A DNA stretch of 32,223 nucleotides from a virus. Shown piece after piece: positions 7,980 to 16,128 of the stretch. Where the stretch lies: positions 1 through 32,223 of IMG/VR virus record IMGVR_UViG_3300042691_009100; one strand, written 5' to 3'. Under the pieces are notes generated by a model. That model had not been told where the DNA came from, did no database searches, and worked only from the letters and a program-made list of their open reading frames with translations. How positions within the stretch are numbered: the stretch's first letter is position 1; every line of letters starts with the position of its first letter. The translations under genes and the position numbers were made by a program.

Positions 7980-8150
7980 ATGGCAACGTACAAAGTCACG
8001 AGTGATCGCGTCGCAGGTAAGAAGCGCGGCGACATCGTCAACGTGAGCGATCTCGACGGTTTCAACGTCGACGCGCTCGTTGATGGTGGACACATCGAAC
8101 TGGCACGTTCCACCAAGACCGAAAAAACCGCTAACGAAAGCGAGAAGTAA
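7980..8150 (+). CDS. Small conserved-type protein before the tail tube
   Basis: This short frame encodes 56 residues: MATYKVTSDRVAGKKRGD, then a segment with VNVSDLDGFNVDALVDGGHI and a charged tail ending in NESEK. The layout (K.V...VAGK..Gd.V...dL.g.NvdALv.gGHi) is familiar as a tiny gene beside phage tail genes; its role is not known to me. It ends 3 nt before the tail tube GTG. Base composition and codon use match its neighbours. Confidence 0.75.
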   Translation: MATYKVTSDRVAGKKRGDIVNVSDLDGFNVDALVDGGHIELARSTKTEKTANESEK

Positions 8151-8153
8151 ACC

Positions 8154-8564
8154 GTGGCACAGATCGTTCTCACCAACGCTGACATCACCGTGAATGGTGT
8201 CGTACTCAGCGATAGGGCAAACAGCGTCGAACTCAACTACGAAGTTGACAGCGTCGAGATCACCGCGTTCGGTGATACGGGGCACAAGTTCACGGGTGGT
8301 CTCCAGAACCTGTCGTGCACGATCGAGTTCATGCAGGACTTCGCCGCTGGTGAAGTCGAGGCGACGATCTATCCGTTGGTCGGCACGCAGACCACCGTTA
8401 CGGTGCGTCCGAGCGCAGCCGCGACGTCGAGCACGAACCCTCTCTATACCCTAACTGGCACGTTCCTCGCCAGTCATCAGCCTGTCGCTGGAGCCGTGGG
8501 TGAGTTGTCAATGACGAGTCTCACGTTCACTGGCGGTTCGCTCGCCAAGTCAACGGGTGCGTGA
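8154..8564 (+). CDS. Major tail tube protein
   Basis: The 136-residue protein is almost all beta strand: IVLTNADITVNGVVLSDRAN, then VEITAFGDTGHKFTGGLQNL, CTIEFMQDF and a final strand pair LSMTSLTFTGGSL. The pattern ITAFGDT..KFTGGL.N...T.EF is characteristic of short siphophage tail tube proteins. It lies directly upstream of the frameshifted tail chaperone genes, the standard place. A GTG start is used 3 nt after the preceding stop, with the purine-rich GCGAGAAG upstream. Confidence 0.85.
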   Translation: MAQIVLTNADITVNGVVLSDRANSVELNYEVDSVEITAFGDTGHKFTGGLQNLSCTIEFMQDFAAGEVEATIYPLVGTQTTVTVRPSAAATSSTNPLYTLTGTFLASHQPVAGAVGELSMTSLTFTGGSLAKSTGA

Positions 8565-8596
8565 TCTCACATAGTAACTGAAAGGACAGCAGCAAC

Positions 8597-8881
8597 ATGA
8601 AACTCACGATGGTTGTAAAGCCGATCGATGACGCGTCGTATGAAGTCACCGCACGGTTTGGTGACTTCGTCGCGTTCGAGCGCACCTGGAATCGTTCAGT
8701 TGCGAAACTCGAAAGCGAGATGCGTCTTACCGACATCGCGTGGCTCGCATGGCAGGTATCGAAGCGTGTGGGCAAGACAGCCGACGCGTTCGACCCTACG
8801 TGGATTCAAACGATCGACGAAGTGTCAGTGAAAGATGAACCTGCTGATAGCCCTTTGGACAGCACAGCGCACACTGGGTGA
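8597..8881 (+). CDS. Tail assembly chaperone, short product (gpG-like)
   Basis: The 94-residue zero-frame product is mostly helical, with TFGDFVAFERTW-like strands first (ARFGDFVAFERTWN), then RLTDIAWLAWQVSKRVGK and a region FDPTWIQTIDEVSV. These are features of tail assembly chaperones, which coat the tape measure protein during tail growth. It sits between tail tube and tape measure genes and contains a slippery site near its 3' end. GAAAGGACAGC precedes ATG 8597. Confidence 0.85.
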   Translation: MKLTMVVKPIDDASYEVTARFGDFVAFERTWNRSVAKLESEMRLTDIAWLAWQVSKRVGKTADAFDPTWIQTIDEVSVKDEPADSPLDSTAHTG

Positions 8882-9021
8882 TCGCGTCGCTAGCGTGCGA
8901 AACTAACATCGCACCTAGCGCGCTACTGGCAGAAGAACCTGAGATGTTGCAGGCTATGCTTGACTATATGCAGTGGCGCACACGTGAACAGAACAAACAG
9001 AACAAGAAGTGGCGTAGATGA
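8597..9021 (+). CDS. Tail assembly chaperone, -1 frameshift product (gpGT-like)
   Basis: A -1 shift on CCCTTTG at 8851-8857 joins 8597-8857 to 8857-9021, giving about 141 residues. The added part reads GQHSAHWVIASLACETNIAP, then a segment with LLAEEPEMLQAMLDYMQWR and a basic end. The -1 frame is open from 8851 to the TGA at 9019-9021, begins just after a TAG at 8848-8850, and has no start codon of its own in the right place. It fills the otherwise empty gap to the next gene exactly. G/GT frameshifting is a conserved property of long-tailed phages. Confidence 0.85.
8851..8857 (+). other. Slippery heptamer CCCTTTG for -1 ribosomal frameshifting
   Basis: In the zero frame the ribosome reads ..C CCT TTG, which matches the X XXY YYZ rule. 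After slipping back one base, both tRNAs still pair at their first two codon positions with CCC and TTT. The site lies 24 nt upstream of the zero-frame stop at 8879-8881 and directly after the last stop in the -1 frame. Confidence 0.85.
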
Positions 9022-9557
9022 CGACTAGAGTAGAGGTGCACGGTATCTCGCAGGCGTTGCGTGAACTACGCCGCTACGACAAACAGATGTACAAAGACAT
9101 CGAAGGAAAGATGCGACAGTCGGCAGGTGGACTCGCCGCGCAAGTCGGTAGCGACTACCCAGACAAACCGTTGACACGGTGGAAGTCGACGCCACCTAAA
9201 AAACGGCGCGGCACGAAACGTCCTTTCCCTGTCTACAGTTCGGCGGCGGTGCGCGGCGGTGTGCAGCCTAAAGTGCAGCCGTCACGACGCACAGTCAACA
9301 ACCAGCGTACGATCTTGCGTATCCAACAGATGACTGCTGGTGGTGCTGTGTTCGACTCTGCAGGTAGCCGCACCAATAACATCTTCGTCAAGAACCTGGA
9401 CACGTACGCGCCCACGAAAGGCTCTAGCCGTGTTGGTGCGTTGCGATCACGCGTGTTGTACAAAGCGGTCGACAAACGTAAAGACGAAGTCGAGGGTATA
9501 GTCGCCGCGGCGGTGCGCATCACTGATAAGATCGTGCAGTCGTCGATCAACTCTTGA
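9018..9557 (+). CDS. Tail-associated protein of unknown function
   Basis: This protein has 179 residues and is basic, beginning VEVHGISQALRELRRYDKQ. A helical N-terminal third is followed by a Lys/Arg/Pro-rich stretch (KSTPPKKRRGTKRPFPVYS) and a C-terminal helical part ending in KIVQSSINS. HK97 gp10-like minor tail proteins have a comparable helical start, but the match is not decisive. ATG 9018 overlaps the end of the frameshifted chaperone (ATGA), so it is translated right after it. It is placed between chaperone and tape measure. Confidence 0.6.
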   Translation: MTTRVEVHGISQALRELRRYDKQMYKDIEGKMRQSAGGLAAQVGSDYPDKPLTRWKSTPPKKRRGTKRPFPVYSSAAVRGGVQPKVQPSRRTVNNQRTILRIQQMTAGGAVFDSAGSRTNNIFVKNLDTYAPTKGSSRVGALRSRVLYKAVDKRKDEVEGIVAAAVRITDKIVQSSINS

Positions 9558-9573
9558 AAGGTGGTGACGTAGC

Positions 9574-12156
9574 GTGGCTGTTGGCGTAAACATAGTATCA
9601 GAGTTTGATAGTAAAGGTATCAAACGTGCGATCGCCGACTTCAAGAAACTTGAAGGGGCAGGAGCAAAAGCCACCTACGGACTGCGTACGTTCGACTCGG
9701 CTGCAGTCGGGTTGGCTAAGTCTGTAGCCAAGTTTGGCGCGATCGCCGCTGGCGCGGCAGGTGTCATCGGCTACAACCTGATACAAGCAGCGTCAGGTCT
9801 TGAAGAAGCGATCTCGAAAGTCAACGTCGTGTTCGGTCAGTCATCTGACGCGGTGCACGAGTTCGCGTCACAGTCTGCAGTCAACCTCGGTATCTCACGT
9901 CAGGCAGCACTCGAAGCGGCAGGTACTTACGGTAACTTGTTCCAGGCGTTCGGTGTCGGTCGTGAACGTTCGCAAGAGATGTCAACGTCACTTGTACAGT
10001 TGGCGGCTGACCTGGCGTCGTTCAACAACGCAACTATCGACGACGCACTACAAGCGTTGCGTTCAGGCTTGTCAGGTGAAACTGAACCGCTGAAGCGATT
10101 CGGTGTCGCGTTGAACGATGTGCGGTTGAAGCAAGAAGCCCTGAGCATGGGGCTGTACAACGGCAAAGGCAACCTTGACGTTGCTGCTAAAGCGCAGGCT
10201 GCGTACGCACTCATCTTGAAAGACACATCGTTGGCGCAAGGTGACTTCGCACGTACAAGCGATGGAGTGGCAAACCAACAGCGTATCCTCGCTGCACAGT
10301 TCGCTGACGTGCGCGCCGAGATCGGTACTGCGTTGCTACCAGTCTATAAGACGTTGCTTGGTTTCATCAACGATCAAGTGTTGCCACGGTTTCGTGAGTT
10401 CGCTGATGCTGTCGGTAAAGACGGGCTTGGCGGTGGGTTGCGCGTCCTGGGTGGTGCGTTCCTCGACGTCACATCGTCAAGCGGCAAGATGAAAGACGCG
10501 ATCATGCTGTTGACTGCAGCGTTCGTGACGTTCCGTGGTATCGCTATCGCTGCGGCGATCTCGCAGCAGTTGTTCAACGTCGCACTGTTCGCCAACCCGA
10601 TCGGTATCGTCGTGGCTGCGATGATCGCGCTCGGTGTTGCTGTAGTCACCGCGTATCTGCGGTTCGAGAAGTTCCGTGACGTAGCGAACAAAGTGATAAA
10701 CGTCGTGCTCGCTGGGTTGGAGTTGCTGGTGAACGCGTTCATCGGTTTGATCAACTCGTTCATCCAGTGGGGCAACATGTTCAACGGCGTGTTCCGTGCG
10801 TTGGGCATCAACATCGGGAACATGGGCTACCTGGGTGAAGTGTCATTCGGTCGAATCGGTGACGCCGCCGCTAAAACCAACAAAACACTCGGCGAAACTG
10901 TGTCGATCATGCAGCAGATCAGAAACGCTGAACGACGCCAAGTTACTACAGGCAACTTCGGCGGTGGGACACCGCCACCAGTGCCGACTGGTGGCGCAGC
11001 ACGAGCGATCGAAACCGCGAAGGAGAAACTGCAGAAGTACACCGACGCGTTGAAGGGTTCACGTAACGCGGAACGCAGCGTACGTGACGCGATCGCAGGA
11101 ACGGTCAAAGCGCGGAAAGATCTTACTTCTGCGACGCAGAAGGTAGCGGACGCGCAGGAACACTTCAACCGTGTGACACGCGGTTACGCACGCGACAGTA
11201 AGGAAGCACTCGATGCGATGCGCGATGTCACCAGCGCGCAGAAACGACTGCGTGACGCGAACCTTTCGTTGGATGACGCGGTGCGCGGTGTCGCCGATGC
11301 TGAACGTCGACTGTTCGATCTGCGCAACAAGACTGCAGACCCAGAGTCGGTAGCCGAGGCTGAACGTAGCCTGGAACGGCGGAAGTACGACGTCGAGCAG
11401 GCGAACTTCGCAGTTATCGACGCTGAGAACGAACTGGCTGCGCTGCGACTCGACCCGAACGCATCGCCGCAAGCGGTACGTGAAGCGGAGATCAGACTTG
11501 CCGAGTCGAAACTTGACGTCGTCGACGCGGTGATCGCGGTACGTAACGCTGAACGTCAACTCGACCAGCAACGTACGCTCGCCGCCACACCTGAGGAGAT
11601 CGCAGACGCGGAACGTGAACTGGCACGTGCGAAGATCAGCGTACAAGACGCAACCGACGCACAGACAGAAGCGACTGCTGAACTTGCCACCGCAGAGTTC
11701 ATCTACACCCAGGTGATCGAAGGTGCGAAAGAAGGAAGCGAAGCGTACAAGGACGCGCTCGACAAGTTGAACGCCGCACGTGAGGCTGAGGTCGACGCGA
11801 GCGAAGCGGTGACTGACGCACTGGAGAAGGAACGCGACGCAACCGACGCGCTACGTGAAGCCAAGGAGAAACTGCGCGACGTCGGCAGCACAGTCGGCAA
11901 CGCGATCGTTGAACGTGCCACACGTCGATTCAACGAAACACTACCGAACTTTGGTACGTCATTCGAACCAGTAGCCACAACCGTACCTGACTTTTTCGGT
12001 GGGCAGACGATCATCAACAACAACATCACAGCAGGAATGGGCGCGGACGCTAACGAACTCGCCCAGGTGATCGTCGACAACCTGCGCACATATGAACGCG
12101 CTAACGGCTACATCCCAGTGACGACACGCTACGCGGTTGAATCCATCGCAGTATGA
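9574..12156 (+). CDS. Tape measure protein
   Basis: At 860 residues this is the longest protein and sets tail length. Hydrophobic segments lie near residues 54-70, 309-330, 341-363 and 374-396, the usual membrane-active patches of tape measures. The N-terminal third has the family pattern SGLEEAISKVNVVFG...VHEFASQSA...LGISRQAALEAAGTYGNLFQAFG. From about 480 to 770 it is Ala/Glu/Arg-rich coiled coil, with three tandem 41-42-residue repeats at 575-698. The GTG start follows GAAAGGTGG. By the known ratio of about 1.5 angstrom per residue, a tail near 130 nm would be expected. Confidence 0.95.
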   Translation: MAVGVNIVSEFDSKGIKRAIADFKKLEGAGAKATYGLRTFDSAAVGLAKSVAKFGAIAAGAAGVIGYNLIQAASGLEEAISKVNVVFGQSSDAVHEFASQSAVNLGISRQAALEAAGTYGNLFQAFGVGRERSQEMSTSLVQLAADLASFNNATIDDALQALRSGLSGETEPLKRFGVALNDVRLKQEALSMGLYNGKGNLDVAAKAQAAYALILKDTSLAQGDFARTSDGVANQQRILAAQFADVRAEIGTALLPVYKTLLGFINDQVLPRFREFADAVGKDGLGGGLRVLGGAFLDVTSSSGKMKDAIMLLTAAFVTFRGIAIAAAISQQLFNVALFANPIGIVVAAMIALGVAVVTAYLRFEKFRDVANKVINVVLAGLELLVNAFIGLINSFIQWGNMFNGVFRALGINIGNMGYLGEVSFGRIGDAAAKTNKTLGETVSIMQQIRNAERRQVTTGNFGGGTPPPVPTGGAARAIETAKEKLQKYTDALKGSRNAERSVRDAIAGTVKARKDLTSATQKVADAQEHFNRVTRGYARDSKEALDAMRDVTSAQKRLRDANLSLDDAVRGVADAERRLFDLRNKTADPESVAEAERSLERRKYDVEQANFAVIDAENELAALRLDPNASPQAVREAEIRLAESKLDVVDAVIAVRNAERQLDQQRTLAATPEEIADAERELARAKISVQDATDAQTEATAELATAEFIYTQVIEGAKEGSEAYKDALDKLNAAREAEVDASEAVTDALEKERDATDALREAKEKLRDVGSTVGNAIVERATRRFNETLPNFGTSFEPVATTVPDFFGGQTIINNNITAGMGADANELAQVIVDNLRTYERANGYIPVTTRYAVESIAV

Positions 12157-13406
12157 CAACGCTAGCCTCAGGCGAAGACATCGTCGTATTGATGGAACTG
12201 GGCTTCCCAGTCAACAAGTTCACACTCAACGACCCAGTGCTCGGACTGCTCGACGGTGAAGGTGTGCTCGACGGTACGTTGCTCGGCGACAACGTCGCAC
12301 CGTACATCCAGCAGATCAACATCGCACGCGGCAGATCGCAACAGTTAGATGAGTTCGGCGCAGGACGTGCGACGTTCGTGTTGAACAACAACGACCGTAG
12401 GTTCGACCCGATCAACGAATCCAGCCCGTACTGGGATGCAGTCACTGGACGTTCAGGTGTAACACCGCGACGCAAAGTCACCGTCCGATCTGGTGGCATC
12501 GATCTGTTCGTCGGTCGTATCGCCGACATCAACCTCACCTACAACTACAACCTCAGTACGGTTGAGATTCTCGCGTTCGATGACTTCGTGCTGTTGGCTA
12601 ACGCGTACACAGCCGCTGCGTTGACACCGACACAGGAACTGAGCGGCGACCGTGTCGAATACCTGCTCGATCTCCCTGAGATCGCGTACCCAGCCGACAC
12701 ACGTGACATCCAAACTGGCACTGCGACCCTGGGTGCGTATCAGATCGCGGCGAACACCAACGCGCTCGCCTACCTGCAAAAGGTCGCCGAGGCTGAACGT
12801 GGTCTGATGTTCATCTCGGCTGACGGGAAACTGACCTTCACCGACCGTATCGGCACAGAGTTCGGACCTGCAACGATCACGTTCGCAGACGACGGCAGCG
12901 GTCTACCGTACACCGCGCTCGACATCATCTACGGACAGGAACTGCTATACAACCGTATCCAGATCACACGTGAAGGCGGCACGCTACAAACAGCAGACGA
13001 CCTGGCAAGTCAGGCTGAGTTCAACGTCTCAACCTACGCACTCGACAACGTCCTACTGTCAGATGACACACAGGCTGCAGACCTAGCCGACCTGCTGTTG
13101 TCACAGTACTCACTACCCGAGTACAGGTTCGATGATCTGCGTACCACGGTGTCTGCGCTCAGCAGCGGCAACCGCGACATCGTCAACGCGATCGAGATCG
13201 GCGATCTGTTGAATATCACACGCACCTATGCGACTGGTTCACCAGCACAAGTCACACAAACCTACGCAGTGGAAAGAGTGTACCACTTCATCAACGCAGG
13301 TGTGCACACAGTTGAGTACGGTCTCAGGTTCACCGATCTTGTCTATCCGTTCACATTGGACGACCCAGTGTACGGTCTGCTTGACGCCGACAACGCGCTG
13401 CTCTAG
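12153..13406 (+). CDS. Minor tail protein (distal tail/baseplate)
   Basis: The 417-residue protein lies directly after the tape measure, where siphophages encode the distal tail protein and baseplate hub. It contains QQLDEFGAGRATFVLNNNDR, then RFDP and VTPRRKVTVRSGGIDLFVGR, features widely shared by minor tail proteins of actinobacterial phages. The two ends carry a self-similar motif: FTLNDPVLGLLDG... at residues 23-40 and FTLDDPVYGLLDA... at 400-417. ATG 12153 overlaps the tape measure stop. The self-similarity suggests an internal duplication of a short strand element. Confidence 0.82.
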   Translation: MTTLASGEDIVVLMELGFPVNKFTLNDPVLGLLDGEGVLDGTLLGDNVAPYIQQINIARGRSQQLDEFGAGRATFVLNNNDRRFDPINESSPYWDAVTGRSGVTPRRKVTVRSGGIDLFVGRIADINLTYNYNLSTVEILAFDDFVLLANAYTAAALTPTQELSGDRVEYLLDLPEIAYPADTRDIQTGTATLGAYQIAANTNALAYLQKVAEAERGLMFISADGKLTFTDRIGTEFGPATITFADDGSGLPYTALDIIYGQELLYNRIQITREGGTLQTADDLASQAEFNVSTYALDNVLLSDDTQAADLADLLLSQYSLPEYRFDDLRTTVSALSSGNRDIVNAIEIGDLLNITRTYATGSPAQVTQTYAVERVYHFINAGVHTVEYGLRFTDLVYPFTLDDPVYGLLDADNALL

Positions 13407-13408
13407 TG

Positions 13409-13414
13409 TAAACT
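13409..13414 (+). promoter_or_regulatory. Possible -10 element (TAAACT) placed for a leaderless start
   Basis: TAAACT ends 7 nt before ATG 13422, and the leader ATGG is preceded by AATCATC with no Shine-Dalgarno sequence at all. TTGACG at 13381-13386 lies 22 nt upstream, too far for a normal -35. Leaderless initiation from this element is the simplest reading for the gene that follows. Confidence 0.35.
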
Positions 13415-13421
13415 AATCATC

Positions 13422-13685
13422 ATGGCGATCACTGGTACGAAACTGTGGGTGGCACAAGAAGAAGTCACCGCTGCAAACGTCAACCAGTACCTCATGCGTG
13501 GTGTGAAAGTGTTCGCGAACGAAGCGGCACGCACAGCAGCGTACGGTGGTGTTGGTGAGCCGCCACTTGAAGAAGGTGAAGTCACCTACCTCGCCGACGT
13601 GAACGCCATCCAAGTGTATGATGGTACTGAATGGATCGCTGTCGGTGGCGGTGCAGACGTTTTGCAAACACAAGTATTCAGTTAG
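13422..13685 (+). CDS. Small tail/baseplate-associated protein
   Basis: This protein of 87 residues reads MAITGTKLWVAQEEVTAANV, then NQYLMRGVKVFANEAARTA and a C-terminal part with VTYLADVNAIQVYDGTEWIAV. The combination (an oligomerising helix, then a strand pair with YLAD.N..Q.YDG..W) is common in phage tail fibre and baseplate proteins, where such modules trimerise. It probably is a small structural protein. No ribosome binding site precedes the start, see the -10-like element upstream. Confidence 0.65.
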   Translation: MAITGTKLWVAQEEVTAANVNQYLMRGVKVFANEAARTAAYGGVGEPPLEEGEVTYLADVNAIQVYDGTEWIAVGGGADVLQTQVFS

Positions 13686-13694
13686 AGAGGCGAC

Positions 13695-14057
13695 ATGGCT
13701 ACGTTCAGCAAACTCACACTCAGCGGTTCAACCGATGGACGTCCGATCAAGGTCGCGGCGACGTCGTCACCTGGCACGACGTTGCACACAGGTTCTGCCA
13801 CCGCGACCACGTACGACGAGGTGTGGCTGTACGCGATGAACACAGACACCACCGCACGCAAGTTGACCGTCCAGTTCGGCGGTACGACCTCTCCTGATGA
13901 TGAGATCGAGGTGACGATTCAACCTGAGGCTGGGCTGGTTACGATCGTTCCAGGTTTCCCGATCAAAGGCAACGCGACACCTCTCGTCGTGCGTGCTTTC
14001 GCTGCGACCACTAACGTCATCACGATTCACGGATTCGTCAACCGTATCGAGGCGTAA
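13695..14057 (+). CDS. Small beta-sandwich structural protein
   Basis: This 120-residue protein is Thr-rich and strand-rich, with DGRPIKVAATSSPGTTLHTG, EVWLYAMNTDTTARKLTVQF, PEAGLVTIVPGFPIKGN and VITIHGFVNRIEA. The pattern looks like a capsid decoration or tail appendage protein. It lies among tail genes upstream of two adhesin-like genes, so tail is favoured. AGAGAGGCGAC forms its ribosome binding site. The exact function is not recognisable. Confidence 0.65.
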   Translation: MATFSKLTLSGSTDGRPIKVAATSSPGTTLHTGSATATTYDEVWLYAMNTDTTARKLTVQFGGTTSPDDEIEVTIQPEAGLVTIVPGFPIKGNATPLVVRAFAATTNVITIHGFVNRIEA

Positions 14058-14060
14058 CCG

Positions 14061-14945
14061 ATGGCAACAGCACGTCGGCAGATTGGCTACGTCTCTACGC
14101 TGATTACGGAGAGCGTTCCGCTCATGTCGTATGGTACTGCGACTGGTGGCGTCGGTGCGCCAACCGATGTGACGATCAGCGGTGTGAACTATCAATACTT
14201 GACTTTCACCAGCACTGGTACTTTGACGATCACGAAGGCTGGACTGTTTGACGTTCTACTCTGTGGTGCAGGTGGTGGTGGTGGTGGAGTTCCGCAGGGT
14301 GGCAATAACGGTGGCGGTGGCGGTGCAGGTGGAATGACACTCGCAACTACCTATCTTGATGCAAACGTTACTGTGACTATCGGTGGTGGTGGTGCGGATA
14401 GCACGTCTGGGACTGGGACTTCTGTTGGTGGCACAACTCCAAGCGCGACAGTTGCGAACCTATCGTCATCTGGTGGTGGTCATGGTGGCTATCGTGTAAA
14501 CGACAACAGTACTCGCCCATCATCTGGCGGTTCTGGTGGCGGTGGCGGTGGCGGTCAATCACCTGGAACTATCGGGGCTATCTCTATCAGTGCCGAGGGT
14601 CGTGATGGTTTCGCTGGTGGCAGCACGACTGGGGTTGGTGGTGGTGGTGGCGGTTCTGGTGCAGCAGCGACCAACGCCAATGGTGGTGCTGGTGTAGATG
14701 TTGCTGGTTTCATCGGTGGTTCGTCGTTGTTCAAGGCTGCTGGCGGTGGAGGTGGCGCATACAACACTGGTGCAGGGTCTGGTGGCTCTTCTATCGGTGG
14801 TGCAGGTGGCAACAATGCGAATGGTTCTGCTGCTGCCGCGAACACAGCGTCGGGTGGCGGTGGTGCTGGTTCCAACACTGGTGGCGTTGCCCGTACTGGT
14901 GGCGCAGGTGGTTCAGGTATCGCGTATGTGAGGTTTAAGGTATGA
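14061..14945 (+). CDS. Glycine-rich tail adhesin-like protein A
   Basis: The 294-residue protein has a non-repetitive N-terminus (RRQIGYVSTLITESVPL, then TISGVNYQYLTFTSTGTLTI) and TKAGLFDVLLCGAGGGGGG. From there to the end it is dominated by Gly-rich loops with Ala/Ser/Asn, ending GGSGIAYVRFKV. This is the profile of the glycine-rich domain found in phage tail adhesins such as T4-type gp38, where loops on a poly-glycine core bind surface receptors. Receptor binding is inferred. It overlaps its paralogue downstream by ATGA. Confidence 0.7.
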   Translation: MATARRQIGYVSTLITESVPLMSYGTATGGVGAPTDVTISGVNYQYLTFTSTGTLTITKAGLFDVLLCGAGGGGGGVPQGGNNGGGGGAGGMTLATTYLDANVTVTIGGGGADSTSGTGTSVGGTTPSATVANLSSSGGGHGGYRVNDNSTRPSSGGSGGGGGGGQSPGTIGAISISAEGRDGFAGGSTTGVGGGGGGSGAAATNANGGAGVDVAGFIGGSSLFKAAGGGGGAYNTGAGSGGSSIGGAGGNNANGSAAAANTASGGGGAGSNTGGVARTGGAGGSGIAYVRFKV

Positions 14946-15856
14946 CTCGTTCTTACATGGGTTATGTTTCGTCGCTCACGACGAACACGGTGAACGTGAA
15001 CGGTTACGGGACTGCAACTGGTGGAACTGGTGTCACGGCTGTAACTATCAGCGGTGTGAACTATGAGTACACATCGTTTACTTCTTCTGGAACATTGACT
15101 GTTACCAAGTCTGGTTTGTTTGACGTTTTGATGGTCGGCGGTGGCGGTGCAGGTTCGGCAGCAAACAATGGTGGTGGTTCTGGTGGTGGTGCTGGCGGTG
15201 TCGCAAGTGGCACTGTTTATTTAGCATCAAATACGACTATCACTATCGGTGCAGGTGGAACGGCTGCAGCCAATACTGCAGGAGGACCAGGACAGGGCAA
15301 CAGTTCCGTGTGTGGAATCGCAGTCGGTGTTGGTGGTGGTCGTGGTGGTTCGGTTGATGTTGCAGCAAGTGTCGCTGTGGCACCTGCCGTTGGTGGTTCT
15401 GGTGCTGGCGGTATGGGTGCTACCAATAACGCATCAACTGGCGCAGCAGGAACACCGAGTCAAGGCAACGCTGGTGGCAACGGTTCGGCAACAACTAACG
15501 GTGCTGCTGGTGGTGGCGGTGGAGCGACGGCAGTCGGTGGCAACTTTAGTACTGGCAATGGTGGTGCTGGAGGTGCAGGCTACGACGTTTCGGCGTTCAT
15601 CGGCGGTTCCGCACTTTTCAAGGGTGGCGGAGGCGGAGGTGGCGCACGTTATTCATCCGCTGGTGGTGGAACTGGTGGCGCAGGTGGTTCGTCGGTAGGT
15701 GGTGCAGGCGGTTCATCGTCTGGAACTATCAACGGGTCTGCTGCTTCTGCGAATACTGGTGGCGGTGGCGGTGGTGGTTCCTTTGATGGAGGCGCATTGG
15801 GTGGTAGTGGTGGTTCGGGTGGCTCTGGAATCGCTTATGTCAGATGGAAGGTCTAG
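14942..15856 (+). CDS. Glycine-rich tail adhesin-like protein B (paralogue of A)
   Basis: The 304-residue protein is a clear paralogue of the one just upstream. Shared blocks are GYVS.L, GYGTATGG.G, TISGVNY.Y..FTS.GTLT.TK.GLFDVL, the poly-Gly loops, a DV.. FIGGS.LFK.GGGGGGA segment, and the end GGSGIAYVR.KV. The loops between these blocks differ strongly, as expected if they determine different receptor specificities. ATG 14942 overlaps the previous stop. A tandem duplication followed by divergence is the likely origin. Confidence 0.7.
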   Translation: MTRSYMGYVSSLTTNTVNVNGYGTATGGTGVTAVTISGVNYEYTSFTSSGTLTVTKSGLFDVLMVGGGGAGSAANNGGGSGGGAGGVASGTVYLASNTTITIGAGGTAAANTAGGPGQGNSSVCGIAVGVGGGRGGSVDVAASVAVAPAVGGSGAGGMGATNNASTGAAGTPSQGNAGGNGSATTNGAAGGGGGATAVGGNFSTGNGGAGGAGYDVSAFIGGSALFKGGGGGGGARYSSAGGGTGGAGGSSVGGAGGSSSGTINGSAASANTGGGGGGGSFDGGALGGSGGSGGSGIAYVRWKV

Positions 15857-15870
15857 GATAAGGAAACGTT

Positions 15871-16128
15871 ATGGCACATTTCGCACAAGTCAATGACAGC
15901 AACATCGTTCAGCAGGTCATCGTTGTCGGCAACGACGACTGTGGCGGTGGTGACTTTCCTGAGAGCGAGCCTGTCGGTCAAGCATTCATCGCATCGCTCG
16001 GTCTAACAGGAACGTGGTTGCAGACCTCATACCACGCAAACTTCAGGGGACTGTACGCAGGTATCGGCTATACCTATGATGCTGAACTTGATGAGTTCGT
16101 CGCGCCGCCGACACCTGACGTCGAGTAG
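15871..16128 (+). CDS. Small tail-associated protein common in aquatic phages
   Basis: This protein of 85 residues starts MAHFAQVNDSNIVQQVIVV and includes NDDCGGG, a segment GTWLQTSYHANFRGLYAGIG, and YTYDAELDEFVAPP. The pattern MAHFAQ...N.V..VIVV.N.DC......ES..G......L.G.W.QTSY..NFR..YAGIGYTYD is widespread in cyanophages and other aquatic phages near tail fibre genes. Its function has not been established as far as I know. AAGGAAACGTT provides a ribosome binding site. Confidence 0.75.
   Translation: MAHFAQVNDSNIVQQVIVVGNDDCGGGDFPESEPVGQAFIASLGLTGTWLQTSYHANFRGLYAGIGYTYDAELDEFVAPPTPDVE

Noticed and set aside
14377-15698. Pro-rich or Val/Leu-rich frames across the glycine-rich genes
   Set aside because: They are translations of the GGT/GGC repeats in other frames. 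The Gly frame has proper starts, ATGA coupling and paralogy.
14270-15800. CRISPR-like or satellite repeats in the G-rich region
   Set aside because: The repeats are codon-level Gly runs without constant repeat and spacer lengths.
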